Shown here piece after piece: positions 52,599 to 60,662 of a stretch of 64,000 nucleotides of DNA. This stretch comes from Ignavibacteria bacterium. GTDB taxonomy: Bacteria > Bacteroidota > Ignavibacteria > UBA10030 > SZUA-254. The DNA lies in assembly GCA_016178595.1 (NCBI GenBank), contig JACOSY010000014.1, positions 68,256 to 132,255 of the forward strand, written 5' to 3'. The notes beneath the pieces were generated by a model that saw only the letters and a list, made by a program, of their open reading frames with translations, was not told the origin of the DNA and did not search any database. The translations under genes and the position numbers were made by a program. Every line of letters begins with the position of its first letter. The stretch's first letter is position 1.

Positions 52599-53981
52599 AT
52601 GATGAAAACAATCATTGAACCATTCAAGATCAAAACGGTTGAGCCTATCCGGTTTACAACTGTTGACGAGCGCACATCGATCCTGCAAGATGCGGGGTAT
52701 AATCCGTTCATGATACGCGCAGACGATGTGCTCATAGACCTCTTGACCGATAGCGGAACATCGGCAATGAGCGCTGAGCAATGGGCCGGTATCATGCAGG
52801 GAGATGAATCGTATGCCGGCGCGCGGAGTTTTTTTCGGTTCGAGAAGGTCGCGAAGGAGCTCACAGGATTCACATACATTATCCCGACACATCAGGGGAG
52901 AGCAGCGGAGAAGATCCTCTTGACACTCCTTGGTGGACCGGGCAAGTGTTTCCCGAACAACACCCACTTCGATACGACGCGTGCAAACATCGAGTTCTCC
53001 GGTGCAGAGGCGTTCGATCTTTTGAACCCGGCTGGAAAAGATCCTTCGGCAATCGCCGACTTCAAAGGGAATATGGATGTCGAGGCGCTCGATCGGTTCA
53101 TCCGCGAGAAAGGACCGAGCAACGTTCCGCTTGTCATGCTCACGGTAACGAACAATGCCGGCGGTGGACAACCGGTTTCGATGCTCAATATCCGGCAAAC
53201 GAAGGAGGTTGCCGCGAAGTATGGCATTCCGCTATTCCTTGACGCGTGCCGGTTTGCCGAAAATGCATTCTTCATCAAGAAGCGTGAGCCTGGCTATCGC
53301 GATAAGTCTGTCAAGGAAATTGTGCAGGAAATGTTTTCGTATGCTGATGGCTGCACGATGAGCGCAAAGAAGGATGCGTTGGTGAACATGGGCGGCTTTC
53401 TTGGTTTGAATGACGACACGCTGGCCGTGAATGCGCGAAACATTCTCATTGTCACAGAAGGATTCCCAACATACGGCGGTCTCGCAGGGCGAGATCTTGA
53501 AGCGATGGCACAGGGACTCACAGAAGCGTTGGACGAGCATTACCTGACCTATCGCCTTCGCTCGGTGGAATATCTGGGGGAAAAGCTCACCCAGGCCGGC
53601 GTTCCTATTCTACAACCACCCGGGGGACACGCCATCTACCTCGATGCAAAACGCTTTGCTCCACACATCCCACCTCAACAATTTCCCGGTCAGTCGATTG
53701 TCTGTGAATTGTATCGGCTCGGTGGCATCCGATCGGTAGAGATTGGCAGCGTTATGTTTGGGAAGAGTGATAAGCTTACGGGAAAGTTTATAGCGCCGGC
53801 ACTCGAGCTTGTACGGCTTGCCATCCCCCGGCGGGTCTACACGCAAAGCCACATCGACTACGTCATCGAGTGCGTCATCGAAGTGTATAACAACCGCGCA
53901 TCGTTGCGCGGCTTCAAAATCGTCTTGGAAGCAGCGTTGCTTCGGCACTTTACCGCTCGTTTCGGGGTGCTTCAGGAATGA
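52599..53981 (+). CDS. tnaA: Tryptophanase (beta-eliminating lyase family)
   Basis: A 460-residue PLP enzyme that breaks tryptophan into indole, pyruvate and ammonia. Family hallmarks: IDLLTDSGTSAMS, IPTHQGRAAE, TVTNNAGGGQPVSMLN, DACRFAENA, SAKKDALVNMGGFL (PLP Lys) and GFPTYGGLAGRD. Specificity residues favour tryptophanase over tyrosine phenol-lyase: Asp in HFDTTRAN (Thr in tyrosine phenol-lyase) and Ile in SVEIGSVM (Arg in tyrosine phenol-lyase). Overall similarity in places is also close to tyrosine phenol-lyase (SAMSAEQWAG), so the call is by residues. Followed at a 4-base overlap by a membrane protein gene; no tnaC-like leader peptide is seen. Confidence 0.88.
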   Translation: MMKTIIEPFKIKTVEPIRFTTVDERTSILQDAGYNPFMIRADDVLIDLLTDSGTSAMSAEQWAGIMQGDESYAGARSFFRFEKVAKELTGFTYIIPTHQGRAAEKILLTLLGGPGKCFPNNTHFDTTRANIEFSGAEAFDLLNPAGKDPSAIADFKGNMDVEALDRFIREKGPSNVPLVMLTVTNNAGGGQPVSMLNIRQTKEVAAKYGIPLFLDACRFAENAFFIKKREPGYRDKSVKEIVQEMFSYADGCTMSAKKDALVNMGGFLGLNDDTLAVNARNILIVTEGFPTYGGLAGRDLEAMAQGLTEALDEHYLTYRLRSVEYLGEKLTQAGVPILQPPGGHAIYLDAKRFAPHIPPQQFPGQSIVCELYRLGGIRSVEIGSVMFGKSDKLTGKFIAPALELVRLAIPRRVYTQSHIDYVIECVIEVYNNRASLRGFKIVLEAALLRHFTARFGVLQE

Positions 53982-54685
53982 TTGTCTGTTCTATCTGTCA
54001 TACGAATAATCATCATCTCGCAGTGACGTGCTCATCGTGCGGCGGCTATCTCCAAACGCGAGTGGACACGTTAGATCTTTTTTCGACGGCGTGGCGAGTG
54101 ATCGAGCGCCCCTTTAAGGCATTCCATACGATCGCAATTGCGCGGCACAAGAATTACGTGCTTCTGCTTTCTGCGCTGGCGGGTCTTGCGATAGTCTTCA
54201 CATTGTTTTGGGCGATTACAGCTGCTCGCTATGCAGAATCAACGTTGAACATTCTCATTGCGGGATTTGTGGTCGGTCCTCTGTTCGGAATTGTGCTGTT
54301 GCTTTTTCTTTCAATTCTCATCGTCACAATCGCTCGTGTCTTCGGTTTCCATACCCGGATGAAAGGTACGTTCGCAGTCGTCGCGTATGCATCCATACCG
54401 TGGGTATTCATTGGCCTTTTCATTTTCCCGGTCGAGGTGCTGACATTCGGTACATACTTATTTTCGAACAACCCTTCGCCGTATACGATCAAGCCGCTGT
54501 CATTTATCGTCCTCCTTATCTTGCATGGAACGTTTGCCCTCTGGAACCTGCTCCTCCTTCTGGTTGGTATCCGGGTATTGTGTGATGCATCGTGGCAGAA
54601 GGCGATAGCAATCTGGTCGATTTCCATTGCTATCATCTGTGGAATTTTCTATGGAACGTTACAGTTACTTCTCGTAGCCCGATAA
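53978..54685 (+). CDS. Yip1-like membrane protein with N-terminal zinc ribbon
   Basis: A 235-residue protein. Zinc-ribbon-like Cys pairs CSICHTNNHHLAVTCSSC at residues 4-21, then a linker (TAWRVIERPFKAFHTIAIARH) and five hydrophobic segments (from about 55) of the Yip1 type, with GVSLPL-like turns replaced by YASIPWVFIGLFIFPVE. Family members are of unknown role in bacteria, perhaps in membrane trafficking or regulation. ATG overlaps the tryptophanase stop (ATGA), so it is in that operon. Confidence 0.75.
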   Translation: MIVCSICHTNNHHLAVTCSSCGGYLQTRVDTLDLFSTAWRVIERPFKAFHTIAIARHKNYVLLLSALAGLAIVFTLFWAITAARYAESTLNILIAGFVVGPLFGIVLLLFLSILIVTIARVFGFHTRMKGTFAVVAYASIPWVFIGLFIFPVEVLTFGTYLFSNNPSPYTIKPLSFIVLLILHGTFALWNLLLLLVGIRVLCDASWQKAIAIWSISIAIICGIFYGTLQLLLVAR

Positions 54686-54691
54686 GGTCGA

Positions 54692-55063
54692 ATGGATCAA
54701 GAGACATTTGAGAAGATCGTCGAACGAGTGTTTGATAGGCTGCCGGATAAATTCCGGGAAGCGATCGAAAATGTGGGTGTCTTCACGGAGGACTACCCGT
54801 CGGAGGAATTAGTTCACAAGCTGCATTTGCCGTCGAAGTACCATTTGCTCGGATTGTATCAGGGTGTGCCGCTCACACTGCGAGGAACGTGGTATGGCAT
54901 GACGCCAATCGCACCGGATAAGATTTCACTCTACAAGCAGAACATTGAAGCCCGTTCTCGGACGGATGAAGAGGTCGAACAGATGATTTATGAGGTTCTT
55001 ATCCACGAGATCGGACACTATTTCGGAATGAACGAAGAAGAAATCCGTGCCGCAGGATATTAA
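54692..55063 (+). CDS. Small zinc metallopeptidase (zincin, DUF1025-like)
   Basis: A 123-residue protein. Metal site VLIHEIGHYFGMNEEEIRAAG: HExGH with a Glu downstream (EE at about 113) fits the family's HEIGHxxGxxE/D. Upstream IENVGVFTEDYPSEEL and LYQGVPLT are typical of this group. Size matches small stand-alone members. Substrate unknown. It follows the Yip1-like gene by 6 bp. Confidence 0.85.
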   Translation: MDQETFEKIVERVFDRLPDKFREAIENVGVFTEDYPSEELVHKLHLPSKYHLLGLYQGVPLTLRGTWYGMTPIAPDKISLYKQNIEARSRTDEEVEQMIYEVLIHEIGHYFGMNEEEIRAAGY

Positions 55064-55111
55064 AAAATATTTTTGTATATTACGTCGGTTCATACATTGC
55101 GAAAGGAAATT

Positions 55112-55408
55112 ATGGGGAAGGTGATATTCACAATTTCGTACGATGTTATTCCGGAACAACGTGACGAGTATTTGGCCCTTACACGGGAAATGAAGACCCA
55201 TCTTGTTGAGAAGAATGCCAAAAACTATTCCGTCTATGAGCAGAAAGGGAAGAAAAACTCCTTTTCTGAAGTCTTTGTTTGCAGCAGCAGGGAAGAATAT
55301 GACCAGCTGGAAGACCAAGACGAGCAGATGTCCCAATATATTGACCGGCTTGAATCCCTCCTTGCCGATGGCAAGATGAAGTACACGACCCTCGTTGAAG
55401 TCGAGTAG
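55112..55408 (+). CDS. Hypothetical 98-aa protein
   Basis: Starts MGKVIFTISYDVIPEQRDEYL with GAAAGGA before the ATG. It resembles small antibiotic-biosynthesis-monooxygenase-like (ferredoxin-fold, dimeric alpha/beta barrel) proteins in the pattern of an N-terminal strand, helix and later EVFVCSSREEYDQLEDQD, but I do not recognise catalytic residues. Between a metallopeptidase and a hemerythrin gene, same strand. An in-frame upstream start has no binding site. Confidence 0.7.
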   Translation: MGKVIFTISYDVIPEQRDEYLALTREMKTHLVEKNAKNYSVYEQKGKKNSFSEVFVCSSREEYDQLEDQDEQMSQYIDRLESLLADGKMKYTTLVEVE

Positions 55409-55428
55409 CGCCTGCCGCACATACACAC

Positions 55429-55908
55429 ATGAAGAAGGTAACGGATCCGATTGCTCAGTTGATGCAAGAGCATAATGAAGCACTGGTACAGCTCAAACTC
55501 TTGAACAAGGCAGTCAACGCATTTCGTCAGGATGGATTTTCAGCAAGGCATTTTCGCCAGATTCAAGCGTCACTCCGCTTCATTGAAGAAGAAGTGAGTG
55601 TACACAACCACAAAGAGGAAAGTGCGCTGTTCCCCGTGCTCGAGCGCTACGTTGAAGGCCCGACCCGCATCATGCGCAACGATCATAAACAATTGCGGCG
55701 CGGATTTGTACGGTTGAGCGATGCCATTGGGAATGTGGAGCGAAACCGCGATAGCTTTAAGGCGATCAGAACGTTGTCAACAATCGCACAGAATGTCGTT
55801 CTATTGTTCGTAAACCACATCCACAAAGAAAATTATATTCTGTTTCCACTCGTGCAGAAATTCCTCACCAAGGACGAGCTGCGCGAGATTGCGAAGATGA
55901 TGTTGTAG
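55429..55908 (+). CDS. Hemerythrin-like HHE-domain protein
   Basis: A 159-residue four-helix-bundle protein. Candidate di-iron ligands: LMQEHNEAL, VHNHKEESALFPVLE (HxxxE), MRNDHKQLRRGF and NHIHKENYILFPLVQKF (HxxxE). These match the hemerythrin HHE pattern of oxygen- or NO-related sensing or storage proteins. No fused domain. Followed after 63 bp by a response regulator, a common pairing, though co-regulation is inference. Confidence 0.85.
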   Translation: MKKVTDPIAQLMQEHNEALVQLKLLNKAVNAFRQDGFSARHFRQIQASLRFIEEEVSVHNHKEESALFPVLERYVEGPTRIMRNDHKQLRRGFVRLSDAIGNVERNRDSFKAIRTLSTIAQNVVLLFVNHIHKENYILFPLVQKFLTKDELREIAKMML

Positions 55909-55971
55909 TATGGAAGGCACGCACAGAACCATGTCAGGGCGTTACATGACCACATATGTTGTTTTGAACGT

Positions 55972-56355
55972 ATGCAGAAAACACCGTCAATAATTTTGAT
56001 TGAAGACGAAGACCAACAGCGCGAAGTGCTGCACATGGTCTTTGAATCGCAGGGATATAGCATCCGGAGTGTTTCGACAGCCGAGGAGGCATTGATCCAC
56101 CTTGATGCGGCAGGTCCCGACCTCATCGTTACAGACGTCAAGCTTCCCGGCATTGATGGTTTTACATTCTGTGAACAGGTTCGCGAGCATGCGAAATTTC
56201 AAAACCTGCCGTTTGTTTTCATCACGGGCTACAATGATTTGAAAGTAATTGCGCGTGTCAAAGATTTAGGCTCGGTCGGTTACATAACAAAGCCGTACGA
56301 TATCGAAACACTCATCGACGTGGTAAAGAAATACATTTCCGTACCGGAGGCGTAG
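55972..56355 (+). CDS. Single-domain response regulator
   Basis: A 127-residue receiver domain. Acidic pocket IEDED (residues 10-14), phosphorylation Asp in LIVTDVKLPGIDG (about 54), Thr/Ser in FVFITGYND (about 82), and Lys in YITKPYD (about 104). No output domain, so it acts by protein contacts or in a phosphorelay. No kinase adjacent; the nearest kinase here is at 62-64 kb. Confidence 0.92.
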   Translation: MQKTPSIILIEDEDQQREVLHMVFESQGYSIRSVSTAEEALIHLDAAGPDLIVTDVKLPGIDGFTFCEQVREHAKFQNLPFVFITGYNDLKVIARVKDLGSVGYITKPYDIETLIDVVKKYISVPEA

Positions 56356-56364
56356 AGGGCCGAG

Positions 56365-58176
56365 TTACTTTCGTGCTTCAAGCGTTGCCGTAAGCGATAC
56401 TTCCTGAGTTCTCCGTTTTACCCGCACGACCACCACATCGCCCGGTTTGTACTTGCCAAGCAGGTGTGTGAAGTCGTAAATGTTTTTCACATCGGCCTCA
56501 CCAAACTTGATGATGATATCGTCCCCCTGTAAGCCTGCTTTTTCCGCAGCACTGCCCGGTCGCACACCGGTGATCTTCAATCCAACGATGTCCTCTGCAT
56601 AATCGGGAATGACGCCAAGGCTCACGCGTATGCCTTGCCGATCTCCTCCAGAAGCAATCATCGGCGTTGTCGTCTTTGTGAAGAACGGGCGCTCCGGCTC
56701 GTTCGCGATACCGGTCGCGATTCGTGCAACGTACTCTGCGATCTTCTGCTCTCCGCTGTAGTTCAATTTATCCCACGTATCGGCAGGGCGATGATACTCT
56801 TTATGGAGCCCCGTAAAGAAGAACATGACGGGGATATTCCTGCCATAAAATGATGCATGGTCGCTTGGACCATATCCGTCGGGCTTCAGTTTGAGTTGGA
56901 TGGTGCTGTCCCGGTTTTCCCGTCTCACGATGTCTTCCCACTTTGGGGATGTCCCCATGCCTTCGACGATGAGAGTGCTATTCTTCATTCGTCCGATCAT
57001 ATCCATATTGAGCATTGCAATTGTTGAATCGAGAGGGATGAGAGGATTTTTGACGTAATGATCCGATCCTAATAAACCTTCTTCTTCACCGGAGAAGGAG
57101 AGGAAAAGAATGCTTCGTTTCAGTGACTGTCGGTGAGATGAAAGGTACTGTGCAATTTCAAGAAGGCCGGCAGTGCCGGATGCGTTATCGTCGGCGCCGG
57201 GATGGACGGCAACCGTATCAGGCTGCAGCGAACCTTCACCGCCCATGCCAAGATGGTCCATATGAGCACCAAGCAGCACAACCTGACCTTTCAAAGCCGG
57301 GTCAGTTCCTTCAAGAAATCCTGCAATGTTAGCGCTTGTGCTGTAGACTCGCTCCGTTTGTGCCTGGAGAGTTGCTTCCAAATTCGGTAGCGCGAACGAT
57401 TCCGGTTTCTGCGTTGTGTTGATCCGCTGCTGGATTTCCGTCAAGCTCTTTCCGACTATCTGAAGAAGAGAATCCATATCAATCCATCGAAGTGCGGCAA
57501 CAGCAATTCCGGCAGACTTTGTTACAGGATATTTGAACGGGATGAGGTCCGTGCCTTCCTCGCCCGCAGCGCCAGAGAGCAAGAGAATGGCGGCCGCTCC
57601 ATGATCGCGTGCCGCGTATGCCTTCTCCATAAGTGGCTGGTAGCGCACGTAGCGGTTCTCGCCAGAACCTTTGGGAGAGTAGCGCAGCGCTACCACGATT
57701 TTTCCCTTTACATCCATTCCCGTGTAATCGTCATACTGAACGGAATCATCTTTCGCAGAGATTCCATAACCGACGAAGACAATCGGTGCGCTCACCGTTG
57801 TATTTTCTGTAAAGGAGAGAGGTCTAAACTGAGCATCCAGCTTGTAGCTCTTCTGAGTACCGTTCATGCGAACGGTGAAGGCATTCTCTCGTGTCGGCTT
57901 CACGGTCGCGATAAACTTGAAATGCTGGAAGTATGTGCCGCTATCGCCCGGGGGTTTCAGGTCGTAGCGTTGGAATTCCTTCGCTATGTATTCAGCCGCG
58001 ATCCGATTTCCCTCTTCACCGGCTCGACGTCCCTGAAGTTCGGGTGAAGCAAGGTAACGAACATGAACCCGAAGTTCTTCTTGAGTGATCTCGGGCGTTC
58101 GTGATTCTTGAAAGAAGAATGGAATACATCCGGAAAGCAGAAGGGCAATGATGCAATGCAGCTTGACGTGTTTCAT
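56365..58176 (-). CDS. M28-family metallopeptidase lipoprotein with PA and PDZ domains
   Basis: A 603-residue exported zinc aminopeptidase-like protein. Signal with lipobox LLLSGCIP (residues 12-19). PA-type insert about 130-240 (APIVFVGYGISAKDDSVQYDDYTGMDVKGKIV). Zinc ligands: GAHMDHLGMGG, HPGADDNASGTAGLLE, SGEEEGLLGSDHY, LNMDMIGRM and the last His in EYHRPADTWDKL. C-terminal PDZ (about 515-600, GLKITGVRPGSAAEKAGLQGDDIIIKFGE) is a common addition. The final 150 bp before the next gene (58346) are empty. Confidence 0.92.
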   Translation of the reverse strand: MKHVKLHCIIALLLSGCIPFFFQESRTPEITQEELRVHVRYLASPELQGRRAGEEGNRIAAEYIAKEFQRYDLKPPGDSGTYFQHFKFIATVKPTRENAFTVRMNGTQKSYKLDAQFRPLSFTENTTVSAPIVFVGYGISAKDDSVQYDDYTGMDVKGKIVVALRYSPKGSGENRYVRYQPLMEKAYAARDHGAAAILLLSGAAGEEGTDLIPFKYPVTKSAGIAVAALRWIDMDSLLQIVGKSLTEIQQRINTTQKPESFALPNLEATLQAQTERVYSTSANIAGFLEGTDPALKGQVVLLGAHMDHLGMGGEGSLQPDTVAVHPGADDNASGTAGLLEIAQYLSSHRQSLKRSILFLSFSGEEEGLLGSDHYVKNPLIPLDSTIAMLNMDMIGRMKNSTLIVEGMGTSPKWEDIVRRENRDSTIQLKLKPDGYGPSDHASFYGRNIPVMFFFTGLHKEYHRPADTWDKLNYSGEQKIAEYVARIATGIANEPERPFFTKTTTPMIASGGDRQGIRVSLGVIPDYAEDIVGLKITGVRPGSAAEKAGLQGDDIIIKFGEADVKNIYDFTHLLGKYKPGDVVVVRVKRRTQEVSLTATLEARK

Positions 58177-58345
58177 ATCGGTGCAAGAATTAGTGTTCGA
58201 TGCTATGTTCAGAAACTACGTATGTGGATGAGGACGTACTGAAAAACAAGAGGAGCAGGAAGATTGCACTGCAGGCAACGCTACCCTGAATCAAAATTTA
58301 AAACGGCAGTTAAGATGTGATACTGAGCGTCCTCGAAAGTTCCAA

Positions 58346-59413
58346 TTATGGCTCCCAATTCGCTATAAAGATGTTCGTTTCCCACCGAGCTTTTCCGTTG
58401 CGATTCGAGGCAAAGACCAACTGCTTACCATCTCGACTGAACATGGGGAAACCGTCGAAGGTTTCATTGAAGGTAATCTGTTCGAGATGTGAGCCATCCG
58501 CTTTCACCATGAAAAGATCGAAGTTCATGGGGATGCGGGAGGTGTCCGACATATTTGACGCAAAGATGATATGCTCGCCATCCGGGTGGAAGTACGGACC
58601 GAAGTTCGCAGCGTTATTATGCGTTACCTGCCGCTTGTGTGATCCATCGGCATCCATCACACAAATCTGAAGATTCATCGGCTTGATCTTCTCTTCCTTC
58701 AACAACTCTTTGTAATCTGCAATTTCCTTGTCGCTGGAGGGATGATATGCCCGGTACACGATTCGTTTTCCATCCGGAGAAAAGAAGGGACCGCCGTCAT
58801 AGCCAAGCTCATGAGTGAGTTGGCGAACGTCCGATCCATCAAGGTTCATCGTGTAAATATCGAGGTCACCGTTGCGAAGCGACGTGAAAACGATTTTATC
58901 ACCTTTGGGTGAAACCACAGCCTCAGCATCATAGCCGGGTGTGTTGGTAAGCCGCTGTGTGATGCCTCCATTCACATCCGCGATAAAAATATCATACGAG
59001 GGATACAGTTGCCAGACATAGCCTTTCTTCCGATCGGGAGCGGGAGGACATGCATCTCCGGCAAGATGCGTGGAAGCATAAAGGATACTGGTGTCACCGG
59101 GAAGGAAATAGGAACATGTCGTTCGTCCTTTCCCGGTCGAGACGAGTTTCACGGCTGAACCGTCAAGGTTCATTGTGAAAATTTGATCACACAGGAATGA
59201 GTCTCGTTGCGATTGGAAAACGAGCTTCGTGCCGCTGAATGAGAAGTACGCCTCGGCATTTTGTCCACCGTACGTGAGTTGTCGAATATTTTTGAGGTGC
59301 TTTTCGCCTGCCTTCCAAAGTGAGTCCGATGGTTGTGCTTGGAGTGGTGACATAACAGAGACGAGGAGCAGAACATAAGAGAGCACAGAGGTTTTTTTTT
59401 GAGATGGCTGCAT
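58346..59413 (-). CDS. TolB-like WD40/PD40 beta-propeller protein
   Basis: About 355 residues. Signal peptide (VLSYVLLLVSVMSPLQAQ), then repeated PD40 motifs: YFSFSGTKLVFQSQRDSFLC, VSPKGDKIVFTSLRNGDLDI, FSPDGKRIVYRAYHPSSDKE, FHPDGEHIIFASNMSDTSRI and FSRDGKQLVFASNRNGKARW, with DLDIYTMNLDGSD between. A TolB-type six-bladed propeller, probably periplasmic. The start is uncertain; the Met at 59413 begins just before the signal peptide, while 59437 adds eight residues. No tol/pal genes nearby. Confidence 0.87.
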   Translation of the reverse strand: MQPSQKKTSVLSYVLLLVSVMSPLQAQPSDSLWKAGEKHLKNIRQLTYGGQNAEAYFSFSGTKLVFQSQRDSFLCDQIFTMNLDGSAVKLVSTGKGRTTCSYFLPGDTSILYASTHLAGDACPPAPDRKKGYVWQLYPSYDIFIADVNGGITQRLTNTPGYDAEAVVSPKGDKIVFTSLRNGDLDIYTMNLDGSDVRQLTHELGYDGGPFFSPDGKRIVYRAYHPSSDKEIADYKELLKEEKIKPMNLQICVMDADGSHKRQVTHNNAANFGPYFHPDGEHIIFASNMSDTSRIPMNFDLFMVKADGSHLEQITFNETFDGFPMFSRDGKQLVFASNRNGKARWETNIFIANWEP

Positions 59414-59456
59414 ACATTCGTTGACAATAAGGAACATGAAAGAAAGACGGCAATTG

Positions 59457-59993
59457 CTACTGGAGTTTCTTTATTGCATCCTGGAGCTTATTGAATGAAG
59501 CAAGGTCACGTGCTTTATACTCCAAATCGATGTAGGCAATTTCTCCTGACTTGTCGATAACGTAGACCGTCCGTTTGTTCATGCCGTAATCGTTGTTGTA
59601 ACTGCCATACGTTCGCGCTACGGCATGGACATGATCGGCAAGTAACTTAAAGGGGAGCTTAAGCGCTTTTGCCCACTCATGATGGGAATACTCGTAATCA
59701 CCGCTGATGCCAAGAACTTCTGCATTAAGTTTTGAAAGCTCTGAGAAGTTATCGCGCATCGTACACATCTCTTTCGTGCATCCGCCGCTCCAATCCGCGG
59801 GGTAGAAAGCGAGGATGATATTTCTCTTGCCGAAGAGACTCGCGAGCGTCAGTTTATCCTCCGCTACGGAATCTTGCGTTGCATACGGCAGGGAAAAGTT
59901 TGGAGCCGGATCGCCAACCTTGAGTGAAGGTGCGGAGTTCTCTTGTGCCAAGAGAAGCAAAGGCAAGAACAACAGAATCATCGACGACTTCAT
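59457..59993 (-). CDS. Peroxiredoxin of the AhpC/TSA family, exported
   Basis: A 178-residue peroxiredoxin. Signal peptide (MKSSMILLFLPLLLLAQEN), so extracytoplasmic. Core: LKVGDPAPNFSLPYATQD, then the active site ILAFYPADWSGGCTKEMCTMRDNF, with the peroxidatic Cys in the GCTKEMC segment and a second Cys three residues on. It reads as a BCP/AhpC-like protein that removes peroxide outside the membrane. A predicted -10 TATATT (minus strand 60045-60040) lies 47 bp upstream without a good -35. Confidence 0.9.
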   Translation of the reverse strand: MKSSMILLFLPLLLLAQENSAPSLKVGDPAPNFSLPYATQDSVAEDKLTLASLFGKRNIILAFYPADWSGGCTKEMCTMRDNFSELSKLNAEVLGISGDYEYSHHEWAKALKLPFKLLADHVHAVARTYGSYNNDYGMNKRTVYVIDKSGEIAYIDLEYKARDLASFNKLQDAIKKLQ

Positions 59994-60662
59994 CAGACCT
60001 CCAAGTGTATGTAATCCTGATCGTTAATTTAGTAGGAGCAATATACAAATTTGGATAATAAAAAGCCTCCGTGCAAAGAGTCTCTCCGGAAGTGTAGTAT
60101 GTGTCTCAGCTGAAGGCACGGCATATTCTTGGAATGCACAATGGGACGTTTCCTGCTCTGGCTGGTACACCGACTGCAGTCCGTAAACATCTGCCCGGTG
60201 CGCTCATGCGAAGAATGGTGGAGCTGGAACCCGGGAAGCGTGCCTTGTTGAAATAATCGAGCGCCTGAAATAGAGAATCGTAAGGAACTACATGATGCTG
60301 CTTACGTTGTATTCTTACACAAGAATTTCATTTGACGCGCTTGCATCTAACTTAAAAAAATGTATCTTGCCAATACAGTTGACTCTCCCCTGTAACATCT
60401 ATCGGTTCCTTCTCAGTTAACATGTTCCGTGCTGAGCATTATCCGTGAGAAGAAATTCAAATCGCATCTCCACTTTATCGTTCGTTGATTGTTGAGGGAA
60501 AAAATAGGTAAAATGGGAGCCGACCTGTTCCGGGCAGCAATTCAAATTTGATGATATTTTTTAAAGTGCTTATTGCGTGCGACCGTCATCAAGTGTAACG
60601 CAAATGGAATTGGAACGATAAACAAATTTCACTCAACCATCATCTCAACAGAAGGGGTATCT
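59994..60662. other. 669-bp intergenic region with a gene remnant
   Basis: Contains the leader of the peroxiredoxin gene (minus strand), the UPF0173-type hydrolase remnant at 60101-60256, and a long leader of the SdrD-type lipoprotein gene with a possible promoter TTGCAT (60341-60346), 16-nt spacer, TATCTT (60363-60368). Nothing else recognised. Confidence 0.55.
60101..60256 (+). pseudogene. 3' remnant of a UPF0173-type metal-dependent hydrolase gene
   Basis: A 51-codon frame read as VSQLKARHILGMHNGTFPAL then AGTPTAVRKHLPG ... ELEPGKRALLK. It matches the C-terminal block of MBL-fold UPF0173 hydrolases (H-x-GTFP-L-GTP ... L-PGE/K). A stop codon lies one codon before it, so the rest of the gene is gone. 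Family recall, not a search. Confidence 0.5.

Noticed and set aside
52599-53981. Tyrosine phenol-lyase
   Set aside because: The two residues that separate the enzymes (Asp and Ile) match tryptophanase.
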